DNA from: Arachis hypogaea
Taxonomy: Eukaryota; Streptophyta; Magnoliopsida; Fabales; Fabaceae
Assembly: GCF_003086295.3 (NCBI RefSeq)
Contig: NC_092040.1
Coordinates: 60,677,559 to 60,741,558 of the forward strand
DNA: 64,000 bases
Direction of reading: 5' to 3'
Position 1 is the first letter of the stretch. Each line of letters opens with the position of its first letter. The position numbers and the translations under genes are program-made. The notes under the pieces were generated by a model that saw nothing but the letters and a program-made list of their open reading frames with translations, was not told the DNA's origin and did not search any database. Shown here piece after piece: positions 51,560 to 63,742 of this stretch.

Positions 51560-53061
51560 TCAATTGTGATTAACAAACTACCGGTGGTTGATTACCTAGA
51601 TTAGACACTTTTTCTTTCTTTGTTTTAGTCATTTCTTTGCTTTTAATTCTTCCTTTTATTTTTGTCACCAACTGTTTGTGTTAATGCTTACCAAGAAATC
51701 TCTACTCGCGACATCTTTTTCTCTTGGTGATTGTGTTATTAACATATAACAGTTTCTTTTACTTAGTTTTCCTTCAAATAAATTGGCATATAATTTCATT
51801 CTAAGTTTGGTGTTGCTATGAAACAAATTTAATTTTCAATCTTCACTAGATACTTCCATCAATTTCAATTGAAAGTGTCACACTAAGTTTGGTGTCGCCA
51901 CTTATCTTTCATGCAATGTATCATGCACACCCCACTTGTTTATGCAATCACAATGTCTCTGTTTTTTGTGCCTTCATTGTTATCTTTTCTAAATTTTGCT
52001 TTCCTAACCACATGCAGTACTCACATTTCAATTATCAAGACATTCATGATCCATCATAAACCCCATCACCACTATATTATTTGTGCTTGAAGACAAGCAA
52101 TCATCCTAAGTTGGAGTGGTAAGGGAAAGAATAAGGAGGAAAGGGACAACAACAATGAAGATGAACTACAAGGTGGTACTGTTCCTTTTCCTCTTATTCG
52201 TTTCCAGTACATTCAATTGTATGGTTGTCTCTTATTTTCTTTGTATGCATGTGTGTTGTGAATAAGCATAGCTTGATTGCTGAATTGTAACATGTTGCTG
52301 TGATATTATAACTACCATCTTGAATTTTTTTATTTCAAAGCAATTTAGTTTCATGATCACAAACAAACAAGGTCATTAAAGAAGAAGTTAGCATGAGCAT
52401 ATAAGCATTGGGAGGCTAGCGTGACTATTGTTGCTCAATTGCATTTGAATTTGTTTAATTGAAGTTTTCATCTAGGAAATTTTATGAAATTTTTAAAATC
52501 ATTAAAACCTTAAAGAAGTAAATGCAATTAAGGCAAAAAAAGAAAAAGGGAAAGAATGAGAAAGCTGAAGGCTCTGAGTACCAATGACAATTCATTTGAC
52601 AAGTACTTATGGTGTTTATATATCAAGCAAAAAGTTTGAAAACAAAACACTTAGAGTCAAGGCTATGCTCAAGTGCAAAAGCACTCTCTCAAAGCTCAAG
52701 GCTCTGAGCATCAATGATTAGAGAGTAAAGAAAAGAAACAAATGAGATAAAAAGAGTCCTCTAATTAATTGCTTGTGGTGCTTATGTATCAAGTGGTAAT
52801 ACTTGAAAACAAAGTATTTAGAGTCGTAACTTTCAATAAATGGTGCAAAGCACCCAAGAAGCTAAGCTAAGAAGAGAATGAAAAAGCTTGCTTCAAGGAA
52901 GGAACATAAAGAAAAAATTTCATAAAGTGAGCTAGAAGGAAAGATCAATCATTCAAATATCCTTTGTGATTGTAGCATGCATAAGAAACTAGCCAACCAT
53001 GAACATTACATTGCCATTCTTCTTGCCTTGGATTGCCAAACCTTATTGCATGATTCTTTTC
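51560..53061 (+). other. Noncoding internal region of H-2
   Basis: No gene. CTAAGTTTGGTGT motifs at 51801 and 51883. Hairpin GCTTG-AAGA-CAAGC at 52085-52098, then CCTAAGTTGGAGTGG. Two copies of the 3' UTR block shared with family L (about 52606-52650 and 52774-52815). Confidence 0.7.
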
Positions 53062-53098
53062 TTGCTTGAGGACAAGCAAAGTTTAAGTTTGGTGTTGT
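53062..53098 (+). promoter_or_regulatory. PPT-position module of H-2
   Basis: TTGCTTG-AGGA-CAAGCAA (53062-53079), then AGTTTAAGTTTGGTGTTG directly before the LTR start TGATGACTG. Confidence 0.7.
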
Positions 53099-53723
53099 GA
53101 TGACTGTGCATCATGTATTTTTCTATGCTTTTTCACATTAAAATTTAATTATTCAAGCTTAATTATTAAGTGTTTTTGTGCTTAAATCGTAGATTACTTT
53201 CATCTCTTTTATTTGATTTATGTTGTAGAAAATGTAAGTAAAAAGCACAAAATAAGCACGAAAAATAAAAAAGCAACTTGACCAAAAATGGCGCTCGAAT
53301 TGTGGCGCTCACAAGGAAACGTAGCGCTGCACTGGGAGGCCCCTACGCTCGCTTCCAACGCTCACTATCACACTCACAAAACAAGGCCAAAACCAAGGGT
53401 CACGCGTATGCGTGGGCGACTCGTACGCGTGATAGGAAGGATCAGTGCTTGACTCCAAAGCTAGGAGCACCTTCGATAAGGGTCACGCGTACGCCTGGAC
53501 GACGCCTATGCATGACAAGGCTGACAGCGCCACGCTCGTTGCAATGCTCACACCAAAGAAAGCCATAACATAGCGCTCATTACAACGCTCTTGTTCAAGT
53601 TCGCTGGGGAGCCCCAAAATGGAGGTCACACGTACGCGTGACTAGCGCTCGCTCTCATGCTATCGTGTAGGCTCGCGAAAGAGCACATCGTTCTCCTGGG
53701 CCTGACATGCTCTCGTGCAAGCT
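53099..53723 (+). repeat. 3' LTR of H-2 (5' portion)
   Basis: Starts TGATGACTGTGCATCATG. It has paired CACGCGTATGCGTG-type dyads near 53401-53640, mutated in several places. It overlaps the 5' LTR only in its last 35 bp (TCTCCTGGGCCT...). Confidence 0.8.
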
Positions 53724-56700
53724 TGATAACAAGAATTTCTTGTACGGTTTGGAATCAAGAATCAATTCGTCGGTAGCATAGTCCAAACCAACAATGAATT
53801 TTCACAATCAAATGTTTACAAATTCTAATTACCCGAAAGTATTTAAACCTCGGGTCGTCTTTCCTAGGAGTTGCAATGAAATGTACAATCATTGGCTATG
53901 AGAGAGCATGGGAATTGGGAATTTAAGAAAGTAAGAAATGTAAATAGCAAGAAAGCAAATAAACATGCAAGGAATGTAAATGGCAATTCGAAGCAAGAAT
54001 TGGGGAATTTAGGATTCCTGTCCTAGTTATGGACCACAAACATGGCAATTGTGTGGGGTCAATCGAAATTAGTCAATCCTCCCTGAGAATTAGTCCAAAG
54101 GGCATAATTGGTCTCAATCCATAAGTCCTAGTCAACTCACTAATTACTTAATGAAAGACTAGCGTCAATGGAAACCAAACCAATTAGCCATTCCCACACT
54201 ATGCGGAATGGACATCCACATCTCAATTCCACCCAAACACCCGATTTCTCAACCAAGAGTGTGCAAACTAAACATGCAAGAAATTAAACATGCAAGAAAT
54301 AAAGGTCAAAGCAATAAAAGTCAAAAGCAATAAAATGCAAGGAAAGGAAACTTCAAATGCAAGAAACCTATTGGCAAGTAATTGAGAGCTAAGGTTACCT
54401 ATCCTAGACATTGACCACAAACATATGATGATTATGAAGAGTTAATCCTACTTAGTTAACCTTATATCGAAGATAAGTCAAATAAGCATAGTTGATTCCA
54501 ATATCTAAATCCTATGTCAACACTAAGGGGTCACATAGTGTCAAGAGAGACCAAATCAACTAACTACTCTAATGTATCAAACAAGAATGGACATTAATGA
54601 CTCAATGATCACCAAAGTCATCAATTTCAAGCCAAGAATGGAGAAAAACTATGTAAAAACTAAGCCAAGCATTTTATCAAATACTTGGTGTGCATAAAAA
54701 TAAAATAATATTAAATTTTATTAAAAATAAATTCTAACTACCAAGTGCAAGAAAATTATAACAACAACTAAAGAAAGCAATAAATGAACATAAAACATAA
54801 ATTGCATTAATTGAAAATTAAAATAACAAAAGTATCCATAAACATGAATATGATAAGATAAAGGAAATAACAAAAGAAAGGAAGAAGAACAAAGATGCAA
54901 TAACAATAAATGACAAGAAAAAGTAAATGAAAACAAGAATTAAAAGTAGAAATTACAAGAAATTAAACTAAAGAACCCTAATTCTAGAGAGAGGGGGGAG
55001 CTTCTTGGTGGACGAAATTGTGATTCACTTGTTATTCCATTTTGCAAAATTCATTGCTTTTCATTCCCTGGTAATGGCGCCAAAAACATGATGCCAATAC
55101 CATAGTTCACAACTTCGTTCAACTAACCAGCAAGTGTACTGGGTCGTCCAAGTAATAAACCTTACGCGAGTAAGGATCGATCCCACAGAGATTGTTGGTA
55201 TGAAGCAAGTTATGGTCACCTTGTAAATCTCAGTTAGGCAGATTAAATGGTTATGGGTTTCGAAAATTAATAATAAATAGAAAATAAAAAGGGATAGAAA
55301 TACTTATGTAAATCAATAGTGAGAATTTCAGATAGGTGTATGGAGATGCTGTGCTCCTCTTGAAACTCTACTTCACTACTCACTCTTCCTTCAATCCTTC
55401 TTACTCCTTTCCATGGCAAGCTGTATGTAGGGCATCACCATCAGCGGTGGCTACTTTCAATCCTCTCGGGAAAATGATCCTATGCGCTGTCACTGCACGG
55501 CTAATCGTCTGGAGGCATCACCCATGGTTGATGGCTACATCCCGTCCTCTCAGTGAAAACGTTCCTATGCTCTGTCACAGCACGGCTAATCATCTGTCGG
55601 TTCTCAATCAGGTTGGAATAGAATCCATTGATTCTTTTGCGTCTGTCACTAACGCCCAGCCTTCAGGAGTTTGAAGCTCGTCACAGTCATTCAATACCGG
55701 AATCCTACTCGGAATACCACAGACAAGGTTAGACTTTCCGGATTCCCAGGATCCTACTCGGAATACCACAGACAAGGTTAGACTTTCCGGATCCTCATGA
55801 ATGCCGCCATCTATCTAGCTTATACCACGAAGATTCTGTTGGGGAATCTAAGAGATATGTGCCCGGCCTAAGGTAGAACGGAAGTGGTTGTCAGTCACGC
55901 ACGTTCATAGGTGAGAATGATGATGAGTGTCACGGATCATCATATTTATCAAAGTTAAGTGTACCGTATATCTTGGAATAAGAATAAAAGGGAATTGAAT
56001 AAAAAGAAATAGTGATTGTATTGAAACTTGAGGTACAGTAGAGCTCCACACCCTTAATCTATGGTGTGCAGAAACTCCACTGTTGAAAATACATAAGTAA
56101 AAGGTTCAGGCATGGCCGAATGGCCAGCCCCCCTTGAATGTGATCAATAGTCTCCTAAGATGAAGAATGATACAAAACTGAGACCAAAGATGTCTAATAC
56201 AATAGTAACTTATCCTATTTATACTAGACTAGCTACTAGGGTTTACATGAGTAAGTAATTGATGCATAAGTTCACTTCCGGGGCCCACTTGGTGTATGTT
56301 TGGGCTGAGCTTGATCTATCCACGAGCTGAGGCTTTACTTGGAGTTGAACTCCGAGTTATAACGTGTCTTGGGCGTTCAACTCCGGATCATGATGTTTTT
56401 CTGGCGTTTAACTCCAGACAGCAGCATGTACTTGGCGTTCAACGCCAAGTTACGTCATCAATTTCCGAATAAAGTATGGACTATTATATATTTCTGGAAA
56501 GCTCTGGATGTCTACTTTCCAACGCCGTTGAGAGCGCGTCAATTGGAGTTCTGTAGCTCCAGAAAATCCATTTTGAGTGCAGGGAGGTCAGATTCCAACA
56601 GCATCAGCAGTCCTTTTGTCAGCCTTTTTCAGAGTTTTGCTCAAGTCCCTCAATTTCAGCCAGAATTTACCTGAAATCACAGAAAAACACACAAACTCAT

Positions 56701-57096
56701 AGTAAAGTCCAGAAATGTGAATTTAACATAAAAACTAATGAAAACATCCCTAAAAGTAGCTCAAACTTACTAAAAACTACCTAAAAACAATGCCAAAAAG
56801 CGTATAAATTATCCGCTCATCACTTCTCTCTCTAGCAAAACTAAACAAAAACATGTAAAAACCTAAATCTAAGTGCTCCCCCCTTCTCCAAGCTTCAATT
56901 TGGCTTGAAATAGCTTCAGAAATTAGTTGGATTGGGTTTTGAGACCCAAAAATCGCTGCCAGAGAGTTGCAATTGATGAGGTCACATGCAGAAACCTGTG
57001 CAGACGCACAGATGTGTGTATCCGCACACATGCTGAATCCTAACTTGTGTGTACGCACAAGTAACTGTGCGTACGAACACTTAGACTTATGTTCAC
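53724..57096 (-). repeat. G-3: family G LTR, split by a solo L LTR
   Basis: Segments 53724-55005 and 56823-57096 are one LTR, starting TGATAACAAGAATTTC and homologous to 32076-33637, interrupted by 55006-56822. Dyads at about 56998, 57015, 57047 and 57067. Element D cuts it at 57097, so its end is outside the window. Confidence 0.8.
55006..56822 (-). repeat. Solo LTR of family L
   Basis: 1817 bp, TGGTGGACGAAATTG to CCGCTCATCA, with a perfect CTTCT duplication (55001-55005 and 56823-56827) and no internal sequence. TATA near 56214-56224. A PBS-like sequence lies inside the LTR at 55065-55082. Confidence 0.92.
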
Positions 57097-58700
57097 TGGT
57101 GGACGAAATTGTGATTCATTCTCTTTGTATTTGCATGAGATTTATTTAATGGCTCTTTGCTATGTGTGGACACAACTCCGTTCAACTTAACCAGCAAGTA
57201 TACTGGGTCATCCAAGTAATACCTTACGTGAGTAAGGGTCGATCCCATAGAGATTGTTGGTATGAAGCAAGCTATGGTTACCTTGTAAATCTCAGTCAGG
57301 CAGATTAAATGGTTTATGATAAGTTCGAAAATAAATAATAAACAGAAAATAAAATAGGATAGAAATACTTATGTAGATCAATAGTGGGAATTTCAGATAG
57401 GCGTATGGAGATGCTGTGCTCCTCTTGAATCTCTACTTTCATATTACATTCATCCAATTCTTTTTACTCCTTTCCACGGCAAGCTGTATGTAGGGCATCA
57501 CCGTTGTCAATGGCTACATCCCATCCTCTCAGTGAAAATGGTCCTATGTCTGTCACAGCACGACTAATCATCTGTCGGTTCTCAATCAGGTTGGAATAGA
57601 ATCCCTTGATTCTTTTGCGTCTGCCACTAACGCCCAGCCTTCAGGAGTTTGAAGCTCGTCACAGTCATTTAATCCCAGAATCCTACTCGGAATACCATAG
57701 ACAAGGTTAGCCTTTTCGGATTCCCGGAATCCTACTCGGAATACCACAGACAAGGTTAGACTTTCCGGAAGTGGTTGTCAGTCACGCGCGTTCATAGGCG
57801 AGAATGATGATGAGTGTCACGGATCATCACATTCATCAAGTTGAGGTGCAACGTATATCTTGGAATAAGAATAAGGAGAATTAAATAGAAAATAGTAGTA
57901 GTTGTATTGAAACATGAGGTACAGCAGAGCTCCACACCCTTAATCTATGGTGTGTAGAAACTCCACCATTGAAAATACATAAGTGAAAGGTTCAGGCATG
58001 GCCGAGAGGCCAGCCCCCATGATCTGAGAACTAATCGTCCCAAGATGAAACGTGGTCCCCCAAAAAGACTACTAATACACTAGTAAAAAGTCTTATTTAT
58101 ACTAAACTAGCTACTAGGGTTTACATGAGTAAGTAATTGATGCATAAATCCACTTCTGGGGCCCACTTGGTGTGTGTTTAGGCTGAGCTTGATCTATCCA
58201 CAAGCTGAGGCTTTTATTAGAGTTGAACGCCGAGTTATAGCGTGTTTCTGGCGTTCAACTCCGGGTTGTGACGTGTTTCTGGCGTTTGACTCCAGACAGC
58301 AGCATGTACTTGGCGTTGAGCGCCACTTTACATCGTCAATTCCTGAATAAAGTATGGACTATTATATATTCCTAGAAAGCTCTGGATGTCTACTTTCCAA
58401 CGCCATTGAGAGCGCACCATTTGAAGTTCTGTAGCTCCAGAAAATCCATTTTGAGTGCAGGGAGGTCATATTCCAACAACATCAGCAGTCCTTTTGTCAG
58501 CCTCTTTCAGAGTTTTGTTCAAGTCCCTCAATTTCAGCCAGAAATTACCTGAAATTACAGAAAAACACACAAACTCATAGTAAAGTCCAGAAATGTGAAT
58601 TTAACATAAAAACTAATGAAAACATCCCTAAAAGTAGCTTGAACTTACTAAAAACTACCTAAAAACAATGCCAAAAAGCGTATAAATTATCCGCTCATCA
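57097..58700 (-). repeat. 3' LTR of element D
   Basis: 1604 bp, TGGTGGACGAAATTG to CCGCTCATCA. About 200 bp shorter than in C, partly because the CGGCCTAAGGTAGAAC segment is missing near 57768. Reverse-strand TATA GTATAAATAA near 58093-58102. Confidence 0.9.
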
Positions 58701-58737
58701 CAACACCAAACTTAAATTGTTGCTTGTCCCCAAGCAA
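58701..58737 (-). promoter_or_regulatory. PPT-position module of element D
   Basis: Element sense TTGCTTG-GGGA-CAAGCAA (58720-58737), then CAATTTAAGTTTGGTGTTG. Confidence 0.7.
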
Positions 58738-59795
58738 CTGAAAATCAAATAGGATAAAAAGAAGAGAATATACTATAAATTCCAAAATATCAATGAATAT
58801 TAATTCTAATTAGATGAGCGGGACTTGTAGCTTTTTGCTTCTGAACAGTTTTGGCATCTCACTTTTTCCTTTGAAGTTTAGAATGATTGGCATCTCTAGG
58901 AACTTAGAATTTCAGATAGTGTTATTGATTCTCCTAGTTAAGTATGTTGATTCTTGAACACAGCTACTTTTATGAGTCTTGCCCGTGGCCCTAAGCACTT
59001 TATTTTCCAGTATTACCACCGGATACATAAATGCCACAGACACATGACTGGGTGAACCTTTTCAGATTGTGACTCAGCTTTGCTAGAGTCCCCAGTTAGA
59101 GGTGTCCAGAGCTCTTAAGCACACTCTTTTGCTTTGGATCACGACTTTAACCACTCAGTCTCAAGCTTTTCACTTGGACCTGCATGACACAAGCACATGG
59201 TTAGGGACAGCTTGATTTAGCCGCTTAGGCCTGGATTTTATTTCCTTGGGCCCTCCTATCCATTGATGCTCAAAGCCTTGGATCCTTTTTACCCTTGCCT
59301 TTTGGTTTTAAGGGCTATTGGCTTTTTCTGCTTGTTTTTTCTTTTTCTTTCTATTTTTTCGCCATTTTTTTTCGCAAGCTTTTTACTTTTCATTGCTTTT
59401 TCTTGCTTCAAGAATCAATTTTCATGATTTTTCAGATTGTCAATAACATTTCTCTTTGTTCATCATTCTTTTAAGAGCCAACAGTTTTAACAGTCATAAA
59501 CAACAAGATAAAAAATATGCACTGTTCAAGCATTCATTCAGAAAACAAAAAGTATTATCACCACATCAATATAATTGAACTAAATTCAAGGATAAATTCG
59601 AAATTCATGTACTTCTTGTTCTTTTGATTAAAAACATTTTTCATTTAAGAGAGGTGAAGGATTAATGGAATTATTCATAACTTTAAGACATAGTTACTAA
59701 ACACTAATGATCATGAAGTAGAGACACAAAACATAAATGAACACAACATAAAAACCGAAAAGCAGAAAGAAATAAGAACAAGGAATGAATCCACC
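58738..59795 (-). other. 3' untranslated region of element D
   Basis: No gene; collinear with 36378-37442. Conserved GGTGGTAATACTGG block at about 58980-59055. Confidence 0.65.
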
Positions 59796-60944
59796 TTAGT
59801 GGCATCTTCTTCTTGAAGGACCAACAATGTCTTTAAGCTCTTCTATGTCCCTTCCTTGCCTTTGTTGCTCCTCCCTCATTGCTCTTTGATCTTCTCTTAT
59901 TTCATGGAGAATGATGGAGTGCTCATGATGTTCCACCCTTAATTGTTCCACATTGTAGCTCAAATCTTCTAAGGAAGTGTTGAGTTGTTCCCAATAGTTG
60001 TTGGGAGGAAAGTGCATCCCTTGAGGCATCTCAGGGATTTCTTGATGATGAGCTTCCTCATGCATCTCTTGAGATCCGTGGAGGGTCTCTCTTGCTTGCT
60101 CCATCCTCTTCTTGGTGATGGGCTTATCCTCCTCAATGGAGATGTCTCCTTCTATGATAACTCCAACTGAGTAACATCGATGGCAAATAAGGTGAGGAAA
60201 AGCTAGCCTTGCCATGGTGGAGGGCTTTTCGGCTATTTTGTAGATTTCATTGGAGATGACTTCATGAACTTCTACTTCCTCTCCAATCATGATGCTATGA
60301 ATCATGATGGCCCGATCCACAGTAACTTCAGATCGGTTGCTAGTGGGAATGATGGAGCGTTGAATGAACTCAAACCATCCTCTAGCCACAGGCTTGAGGT
60401 CCAATCTTCTTAGTTGAACTGGCTTGCTTTTGGAGTCTCTTTTTCATTGAGCTCCTTCCACACATATGTCCATTAGGACTTAGTCCAACCTTTGATTAAA
60501 GTTGACCCTTCTAGTGTAGAGGCGTACATCTCCTTGCATCACGGGCAAGTGGAACGCCAACCTCACATTATCCGGACTAAAATCTAAGTATTTTCCCCGA
60601 ACCATTGTGAGATAATTCTTTGGACTCGAGTTCATACTTTGATCATGGTTCCTAGTGATCCATGCATTGGCATAGAACTCTTGAACCATTAAGATTCCGA
60701 CTTGTTGCATGGGGTTGGTTTGGACTTCCCAACCTCTCCTTCGGATCTCATGTCGGATCTCCGGATACTCATTTTTCTTGAGCTTGAAAGGGACCTCAGG
60801 GATCACCTTCTTCTTTGCCACAACATCATAGAAGTGGTCTGGATGGAATTTGGAGATGAATCTTTCCCTCTCTCATGACTCGGAGGTGGAAGCTTTTGTC
60901 TTCCCTTTTCTTTTTCTAGAGGATTCTCCGGCCTTAGGTGCCAT
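59796..60944 (-). pseudogene. 3' ORF of element D, three nonsense changes
   Basis: The ATG at 60944 (MAPKAGESSRKRK) aligns with element C. Compared with C, codon TGG is TGA near 60880, CAA is TAA at 60480-60482, and TGG is TGA near 60446. All three fit G-to-A or C-to-T change as expected from cytosine methylation and deamination. The coiled-coil end to 59796 is otherwise well kept. Confidence 0.85.
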
Positions 60945-60980
60945 TGATGGTAATGGAAAAACAAAAAGCTTATGCTTTTA

Positions 60981-61146
60981 CCACACCAAACTTAAAATAT
61001 TGCTCGCCCTCAAGCAAGAGAAGAAAGAAGAGAAGAAGAAGAAGAAGAAAATATGGATGAGAGTGAGGGATGGTGTTTCGGCCAAGGTGTAGAAGAGGGG
61101 GTTTGTGTTGTGTGAAAATGAAGTAGAATGGAAGGGTATATATAGG
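60981..61146 (-). promoter_or_regulatory. Internal promoter and hairpin module of element D
   Basis: Reverse-strand CCTATATATA at 61137-61146. Hairpin TTGCTTG-AGGG-CGAGCAA at 61000-61017, with one T-G pair in place of the T-A/C-G seen in other copies, then TTTTAAGTTTGGTGTGG. Confidence 0.6.
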
Positions 61147-61474
61147 GAAAGGGGAGAGGGTAGGTTCGGCCATGTAGGGTGGGTTTGGGTGGGAAAGTGT
61201 TTTTGAATTTTGAAGGTAGGTGGGGTTTATGGGAAAGAGTGGATGGATGTGAGTGGTGAAGGGGGTAATTGGGAAGAGAGATTGAAGTTGTTGGGAAGTG
61301 TGACATGGGGAAGAGTGTTATAGGATTAGGAGGTAAGGTGGGAATATGTTAGGTGGGGATCCTGTGGGGTCCACAGATCCTGAGGTGATCCTGTGGGGTC
61401 CACAGATCCTGAGGTGTCAAGGAATTACATCCCTGCACTAAATAGGCATGCAAAATGCCTTTGCATACCACTCT

Positions 61475-61643
61475 GGCGTTTAAACGCCGAGGTGATGCAC
61501 GTTCTGGGCGTTCAACGCCCATGTGTAGCATGTTTCTGGCGTTGAACGCCAGTTCCATGCTTGTTACTGGCGTTCAGCGCCAGATTCATGCTCTGTTCTG
61601 GCGTTGAACGCCAGCCAGATGCTCCTTACTGGCGTTGAACGCC
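61475..61643 (-). repeat. 31-bp phased palindrome array, element D
   Basis: Units start at 61475, 61507, 61538, 61569, 61600 and 61631 (32, 31, 31, 31, 31), cores GGCGTTGAACGCC or GGCGTTCAGCGCC. Confidence 0.9.
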
Positions 61644-61795
61644 AGTCTGTCCTTCCCCCAAGGTGTGATTTTTCTTTTGCTGTTTTTGATTCTGTTTTTA
61701 ATTTTTATATATTTTTTTTTCGTGACTCCACATGATCATGTACCTAATAAAACACAAAATAACAATAAAATAAAATAAAAATTAGATAAATAAAA

Positions 61796-61811
61796 TTGGG
61801 TTGCCTCCCAA
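61796..61811 (-). other. AGGCAA-loop hairpin, element D
   Basis: Element sense TTGGG-AGGCAA-CCCAA. Confidence 0.6.
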
Positions 61812-61979
61812 CAAGCGCTCTTTTAATGTCATTAGCTTGACAGTGGGCTCTCATGGAGCCTCACAGGTGATCAGGTCAATGTTGTATAGTCCCATCACCA
61901 AACTTAGAGTTTGGATATGGGTCTTAACACCAAACTTAGTGTTTGGTTGTGGCCTCCCAACACCAAACTTAGAGTTTGA

Positions 61980-63742
61980 CTATGGGGGCTCTTCTTGACT
62001 CTGAACAGAGAGAAGCTCTTTGTGCTCACTCTCTTTTGTCAAAGAGGGATGGCCTTGTGCCTTAAACACCAGGTAGTCCCCATTCAATTGAAGGACTAAT
62101 TTACCTCTGTTGACATCTATCATAGCTATCACAGCTCCTGCTGTAGCTAGGAAAGGTCTTCCAAGGATGATGCATTCATCCTCTTCCTTCCCAGTGTCTA
62201 ATATTATGAAATCAGAAGGGATGTAAAGGCCTTCAACCTTTACTAACACGTCCTCTACTACTCCATAAGCTTGTCTTAATGACTTGTCTGCCAATTGTAA
62301 TGAGAACAAGGCAGGTTGTACCTCAATGATCCCCAGCTTCTCCATTACAGAGAGTGGCATAAGATTTATCCCTGACCCCAGATCACATAGAGCTTTTTCA
62401 AAGGTCATGGTACCTATGGTACAAGGTATTAAGAACTTGCCAGGATCTTGTCTCTTTTGAGGTAAAATTTTCTGAATCCAGGTGTCTACTTCACCAATGA
62501 GCAAGGGAGGTTCACTTTCCCAACTCTCATTACCAAACAACTTGGCATTTAGCTTCATGATAGCTCCTAAATATTGAGCAACTTACTCTCCAGTCACATC
62601 TTCATCCTCTTCAGAGGAAGAATAGTCTTCAGAGCTCATGAATGGCAGAAGGAGATTTAATAGAATCTCTATGGTCTCTATATGAGCCTCAGATTCCTTT
62701 GGATCCTTAATAGGAAACTCCTTCTTGCTTGAGAGACATCCCAGGAGGTCTTCCTCACTAGGATTTTCATCCTTCTCCTCCCTTGTGCATTCGGCCATAT
62801 TGATCACATCAATGGCCTTGCACTCTCCTTTTGGATTCTCTTCTGTATTGCTTGGGAGAATACTGGGAAGAGTTTCAATGACTTTCTTACTCAGCTGGCC
62901 CACTTGTGCCTCCAGATTTCTGATGGAGGATCTTGTTTCACTCATGAAACTGAAAGTGGCTTTTGACAGATCAGAAACTAGATTGTCTAAATTAGAAGTG
63001 TTTTGTTCAGAATTCTCTGTGTGTTGCTGAGAAGATGATGGAAAAGGCTTGTTATTGCTCAGCCTATTGCATCCACCATTGTTAAAGCCTTGTTGAGGCT
63101 TTTGTTGATCCTTCCATGAGAAATTTGGATGATTTCTCCATGATGAATTATAGGTGTTTCCATAAGGTTCACCCATGTAATTAAACTCTGCCATTGCAGG
63201 GTTCTCAGGATCATAAGCTTCTTCAGAAGCTGCCTCTTTAGTATTGTTGGATGCATTTTGCCATCCATTCAGACTTTGAGAGATCATGTTGACTTGCTGA
63301 GTCAACACTTTGTTCTGAGCCAATATGGTATTCAGAGCATCAATTTCAAGAACTCCCTTCCTCTGAGGTATCCCATTATTCACGGAATTCCTCTCAGAAG
63401 TGTACATGAATTGGTTATTTGCAACCATGTCAATGAGTTCTTGAGCTTCTGCAGGTGTTTTCTTTAGGTGGATGGATCCACCTGCAGAATGGTCCAATGA
63501 CATTTTTGAAAACTCAGATAGACCATAATAGAATATATCTAATACGATCCATTCTAAAAACATGTCAGATGGACACCTTTTGGTCAACTGCTTGTATCTT
63601 TCCCAAGCTTCATAGAGGGATTCACCATCTTTTTGTTTGAAGGTCTGAACATCCACTCTAAGCTTGCTCAGCTTTTGAGGAGGAAAGAATTTATCCAAGA
63701 AGGCCGTGACCAGCTTCTCCCTGGAGTCCGGGCTATCCTTAG
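61980..63742 (-). pseudogene. gag-pro: gag-protease of element D, stop codon inside and N-terminus cut off
   Basis: The gag domain begins at the T insertion (TKDSPDS... is junction sequence) and runs through FLDKFFPP, LYEAWERYKQL and MVANNQF. A TAA at 62583-62585 replaces the CAA of element C (GEQVAQ). The protease follows (CDLGSGINLMP, ILGRPFLATA), with an insertion of three codons (AMI) near VIDVNRG. The ORF ends at 61980 at a TAG where C has CAG, so the PNSKFGV tail of C is untranslated here. Confidence 0.85.

Larger units (their letters stand above)
50050..53723 (+). mobile_element. Element H-2: noncoding LTR retrotransposon (LARD-like)
   Basis: 5' LTR (end 51535), PBS, a 1.5-kb internal region without any gene, PPT module, then 3' LTR (53099-53723, interrupted by G-3). 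The 5' LTR is broken by J, and its first part is lost. Confidence 0.8.
57097..63742 (-). mobile_element. Element D: family L element, interrupted by T within gag
   Basis: 3' LTR, PPT module, 3' ORF, internal TATA, palindrome array and most of gag-protease are present. The 5' part lies beyond the T insertion and the window. The left flank ends TTCAC (57092-57096). Confidence 0.88.
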
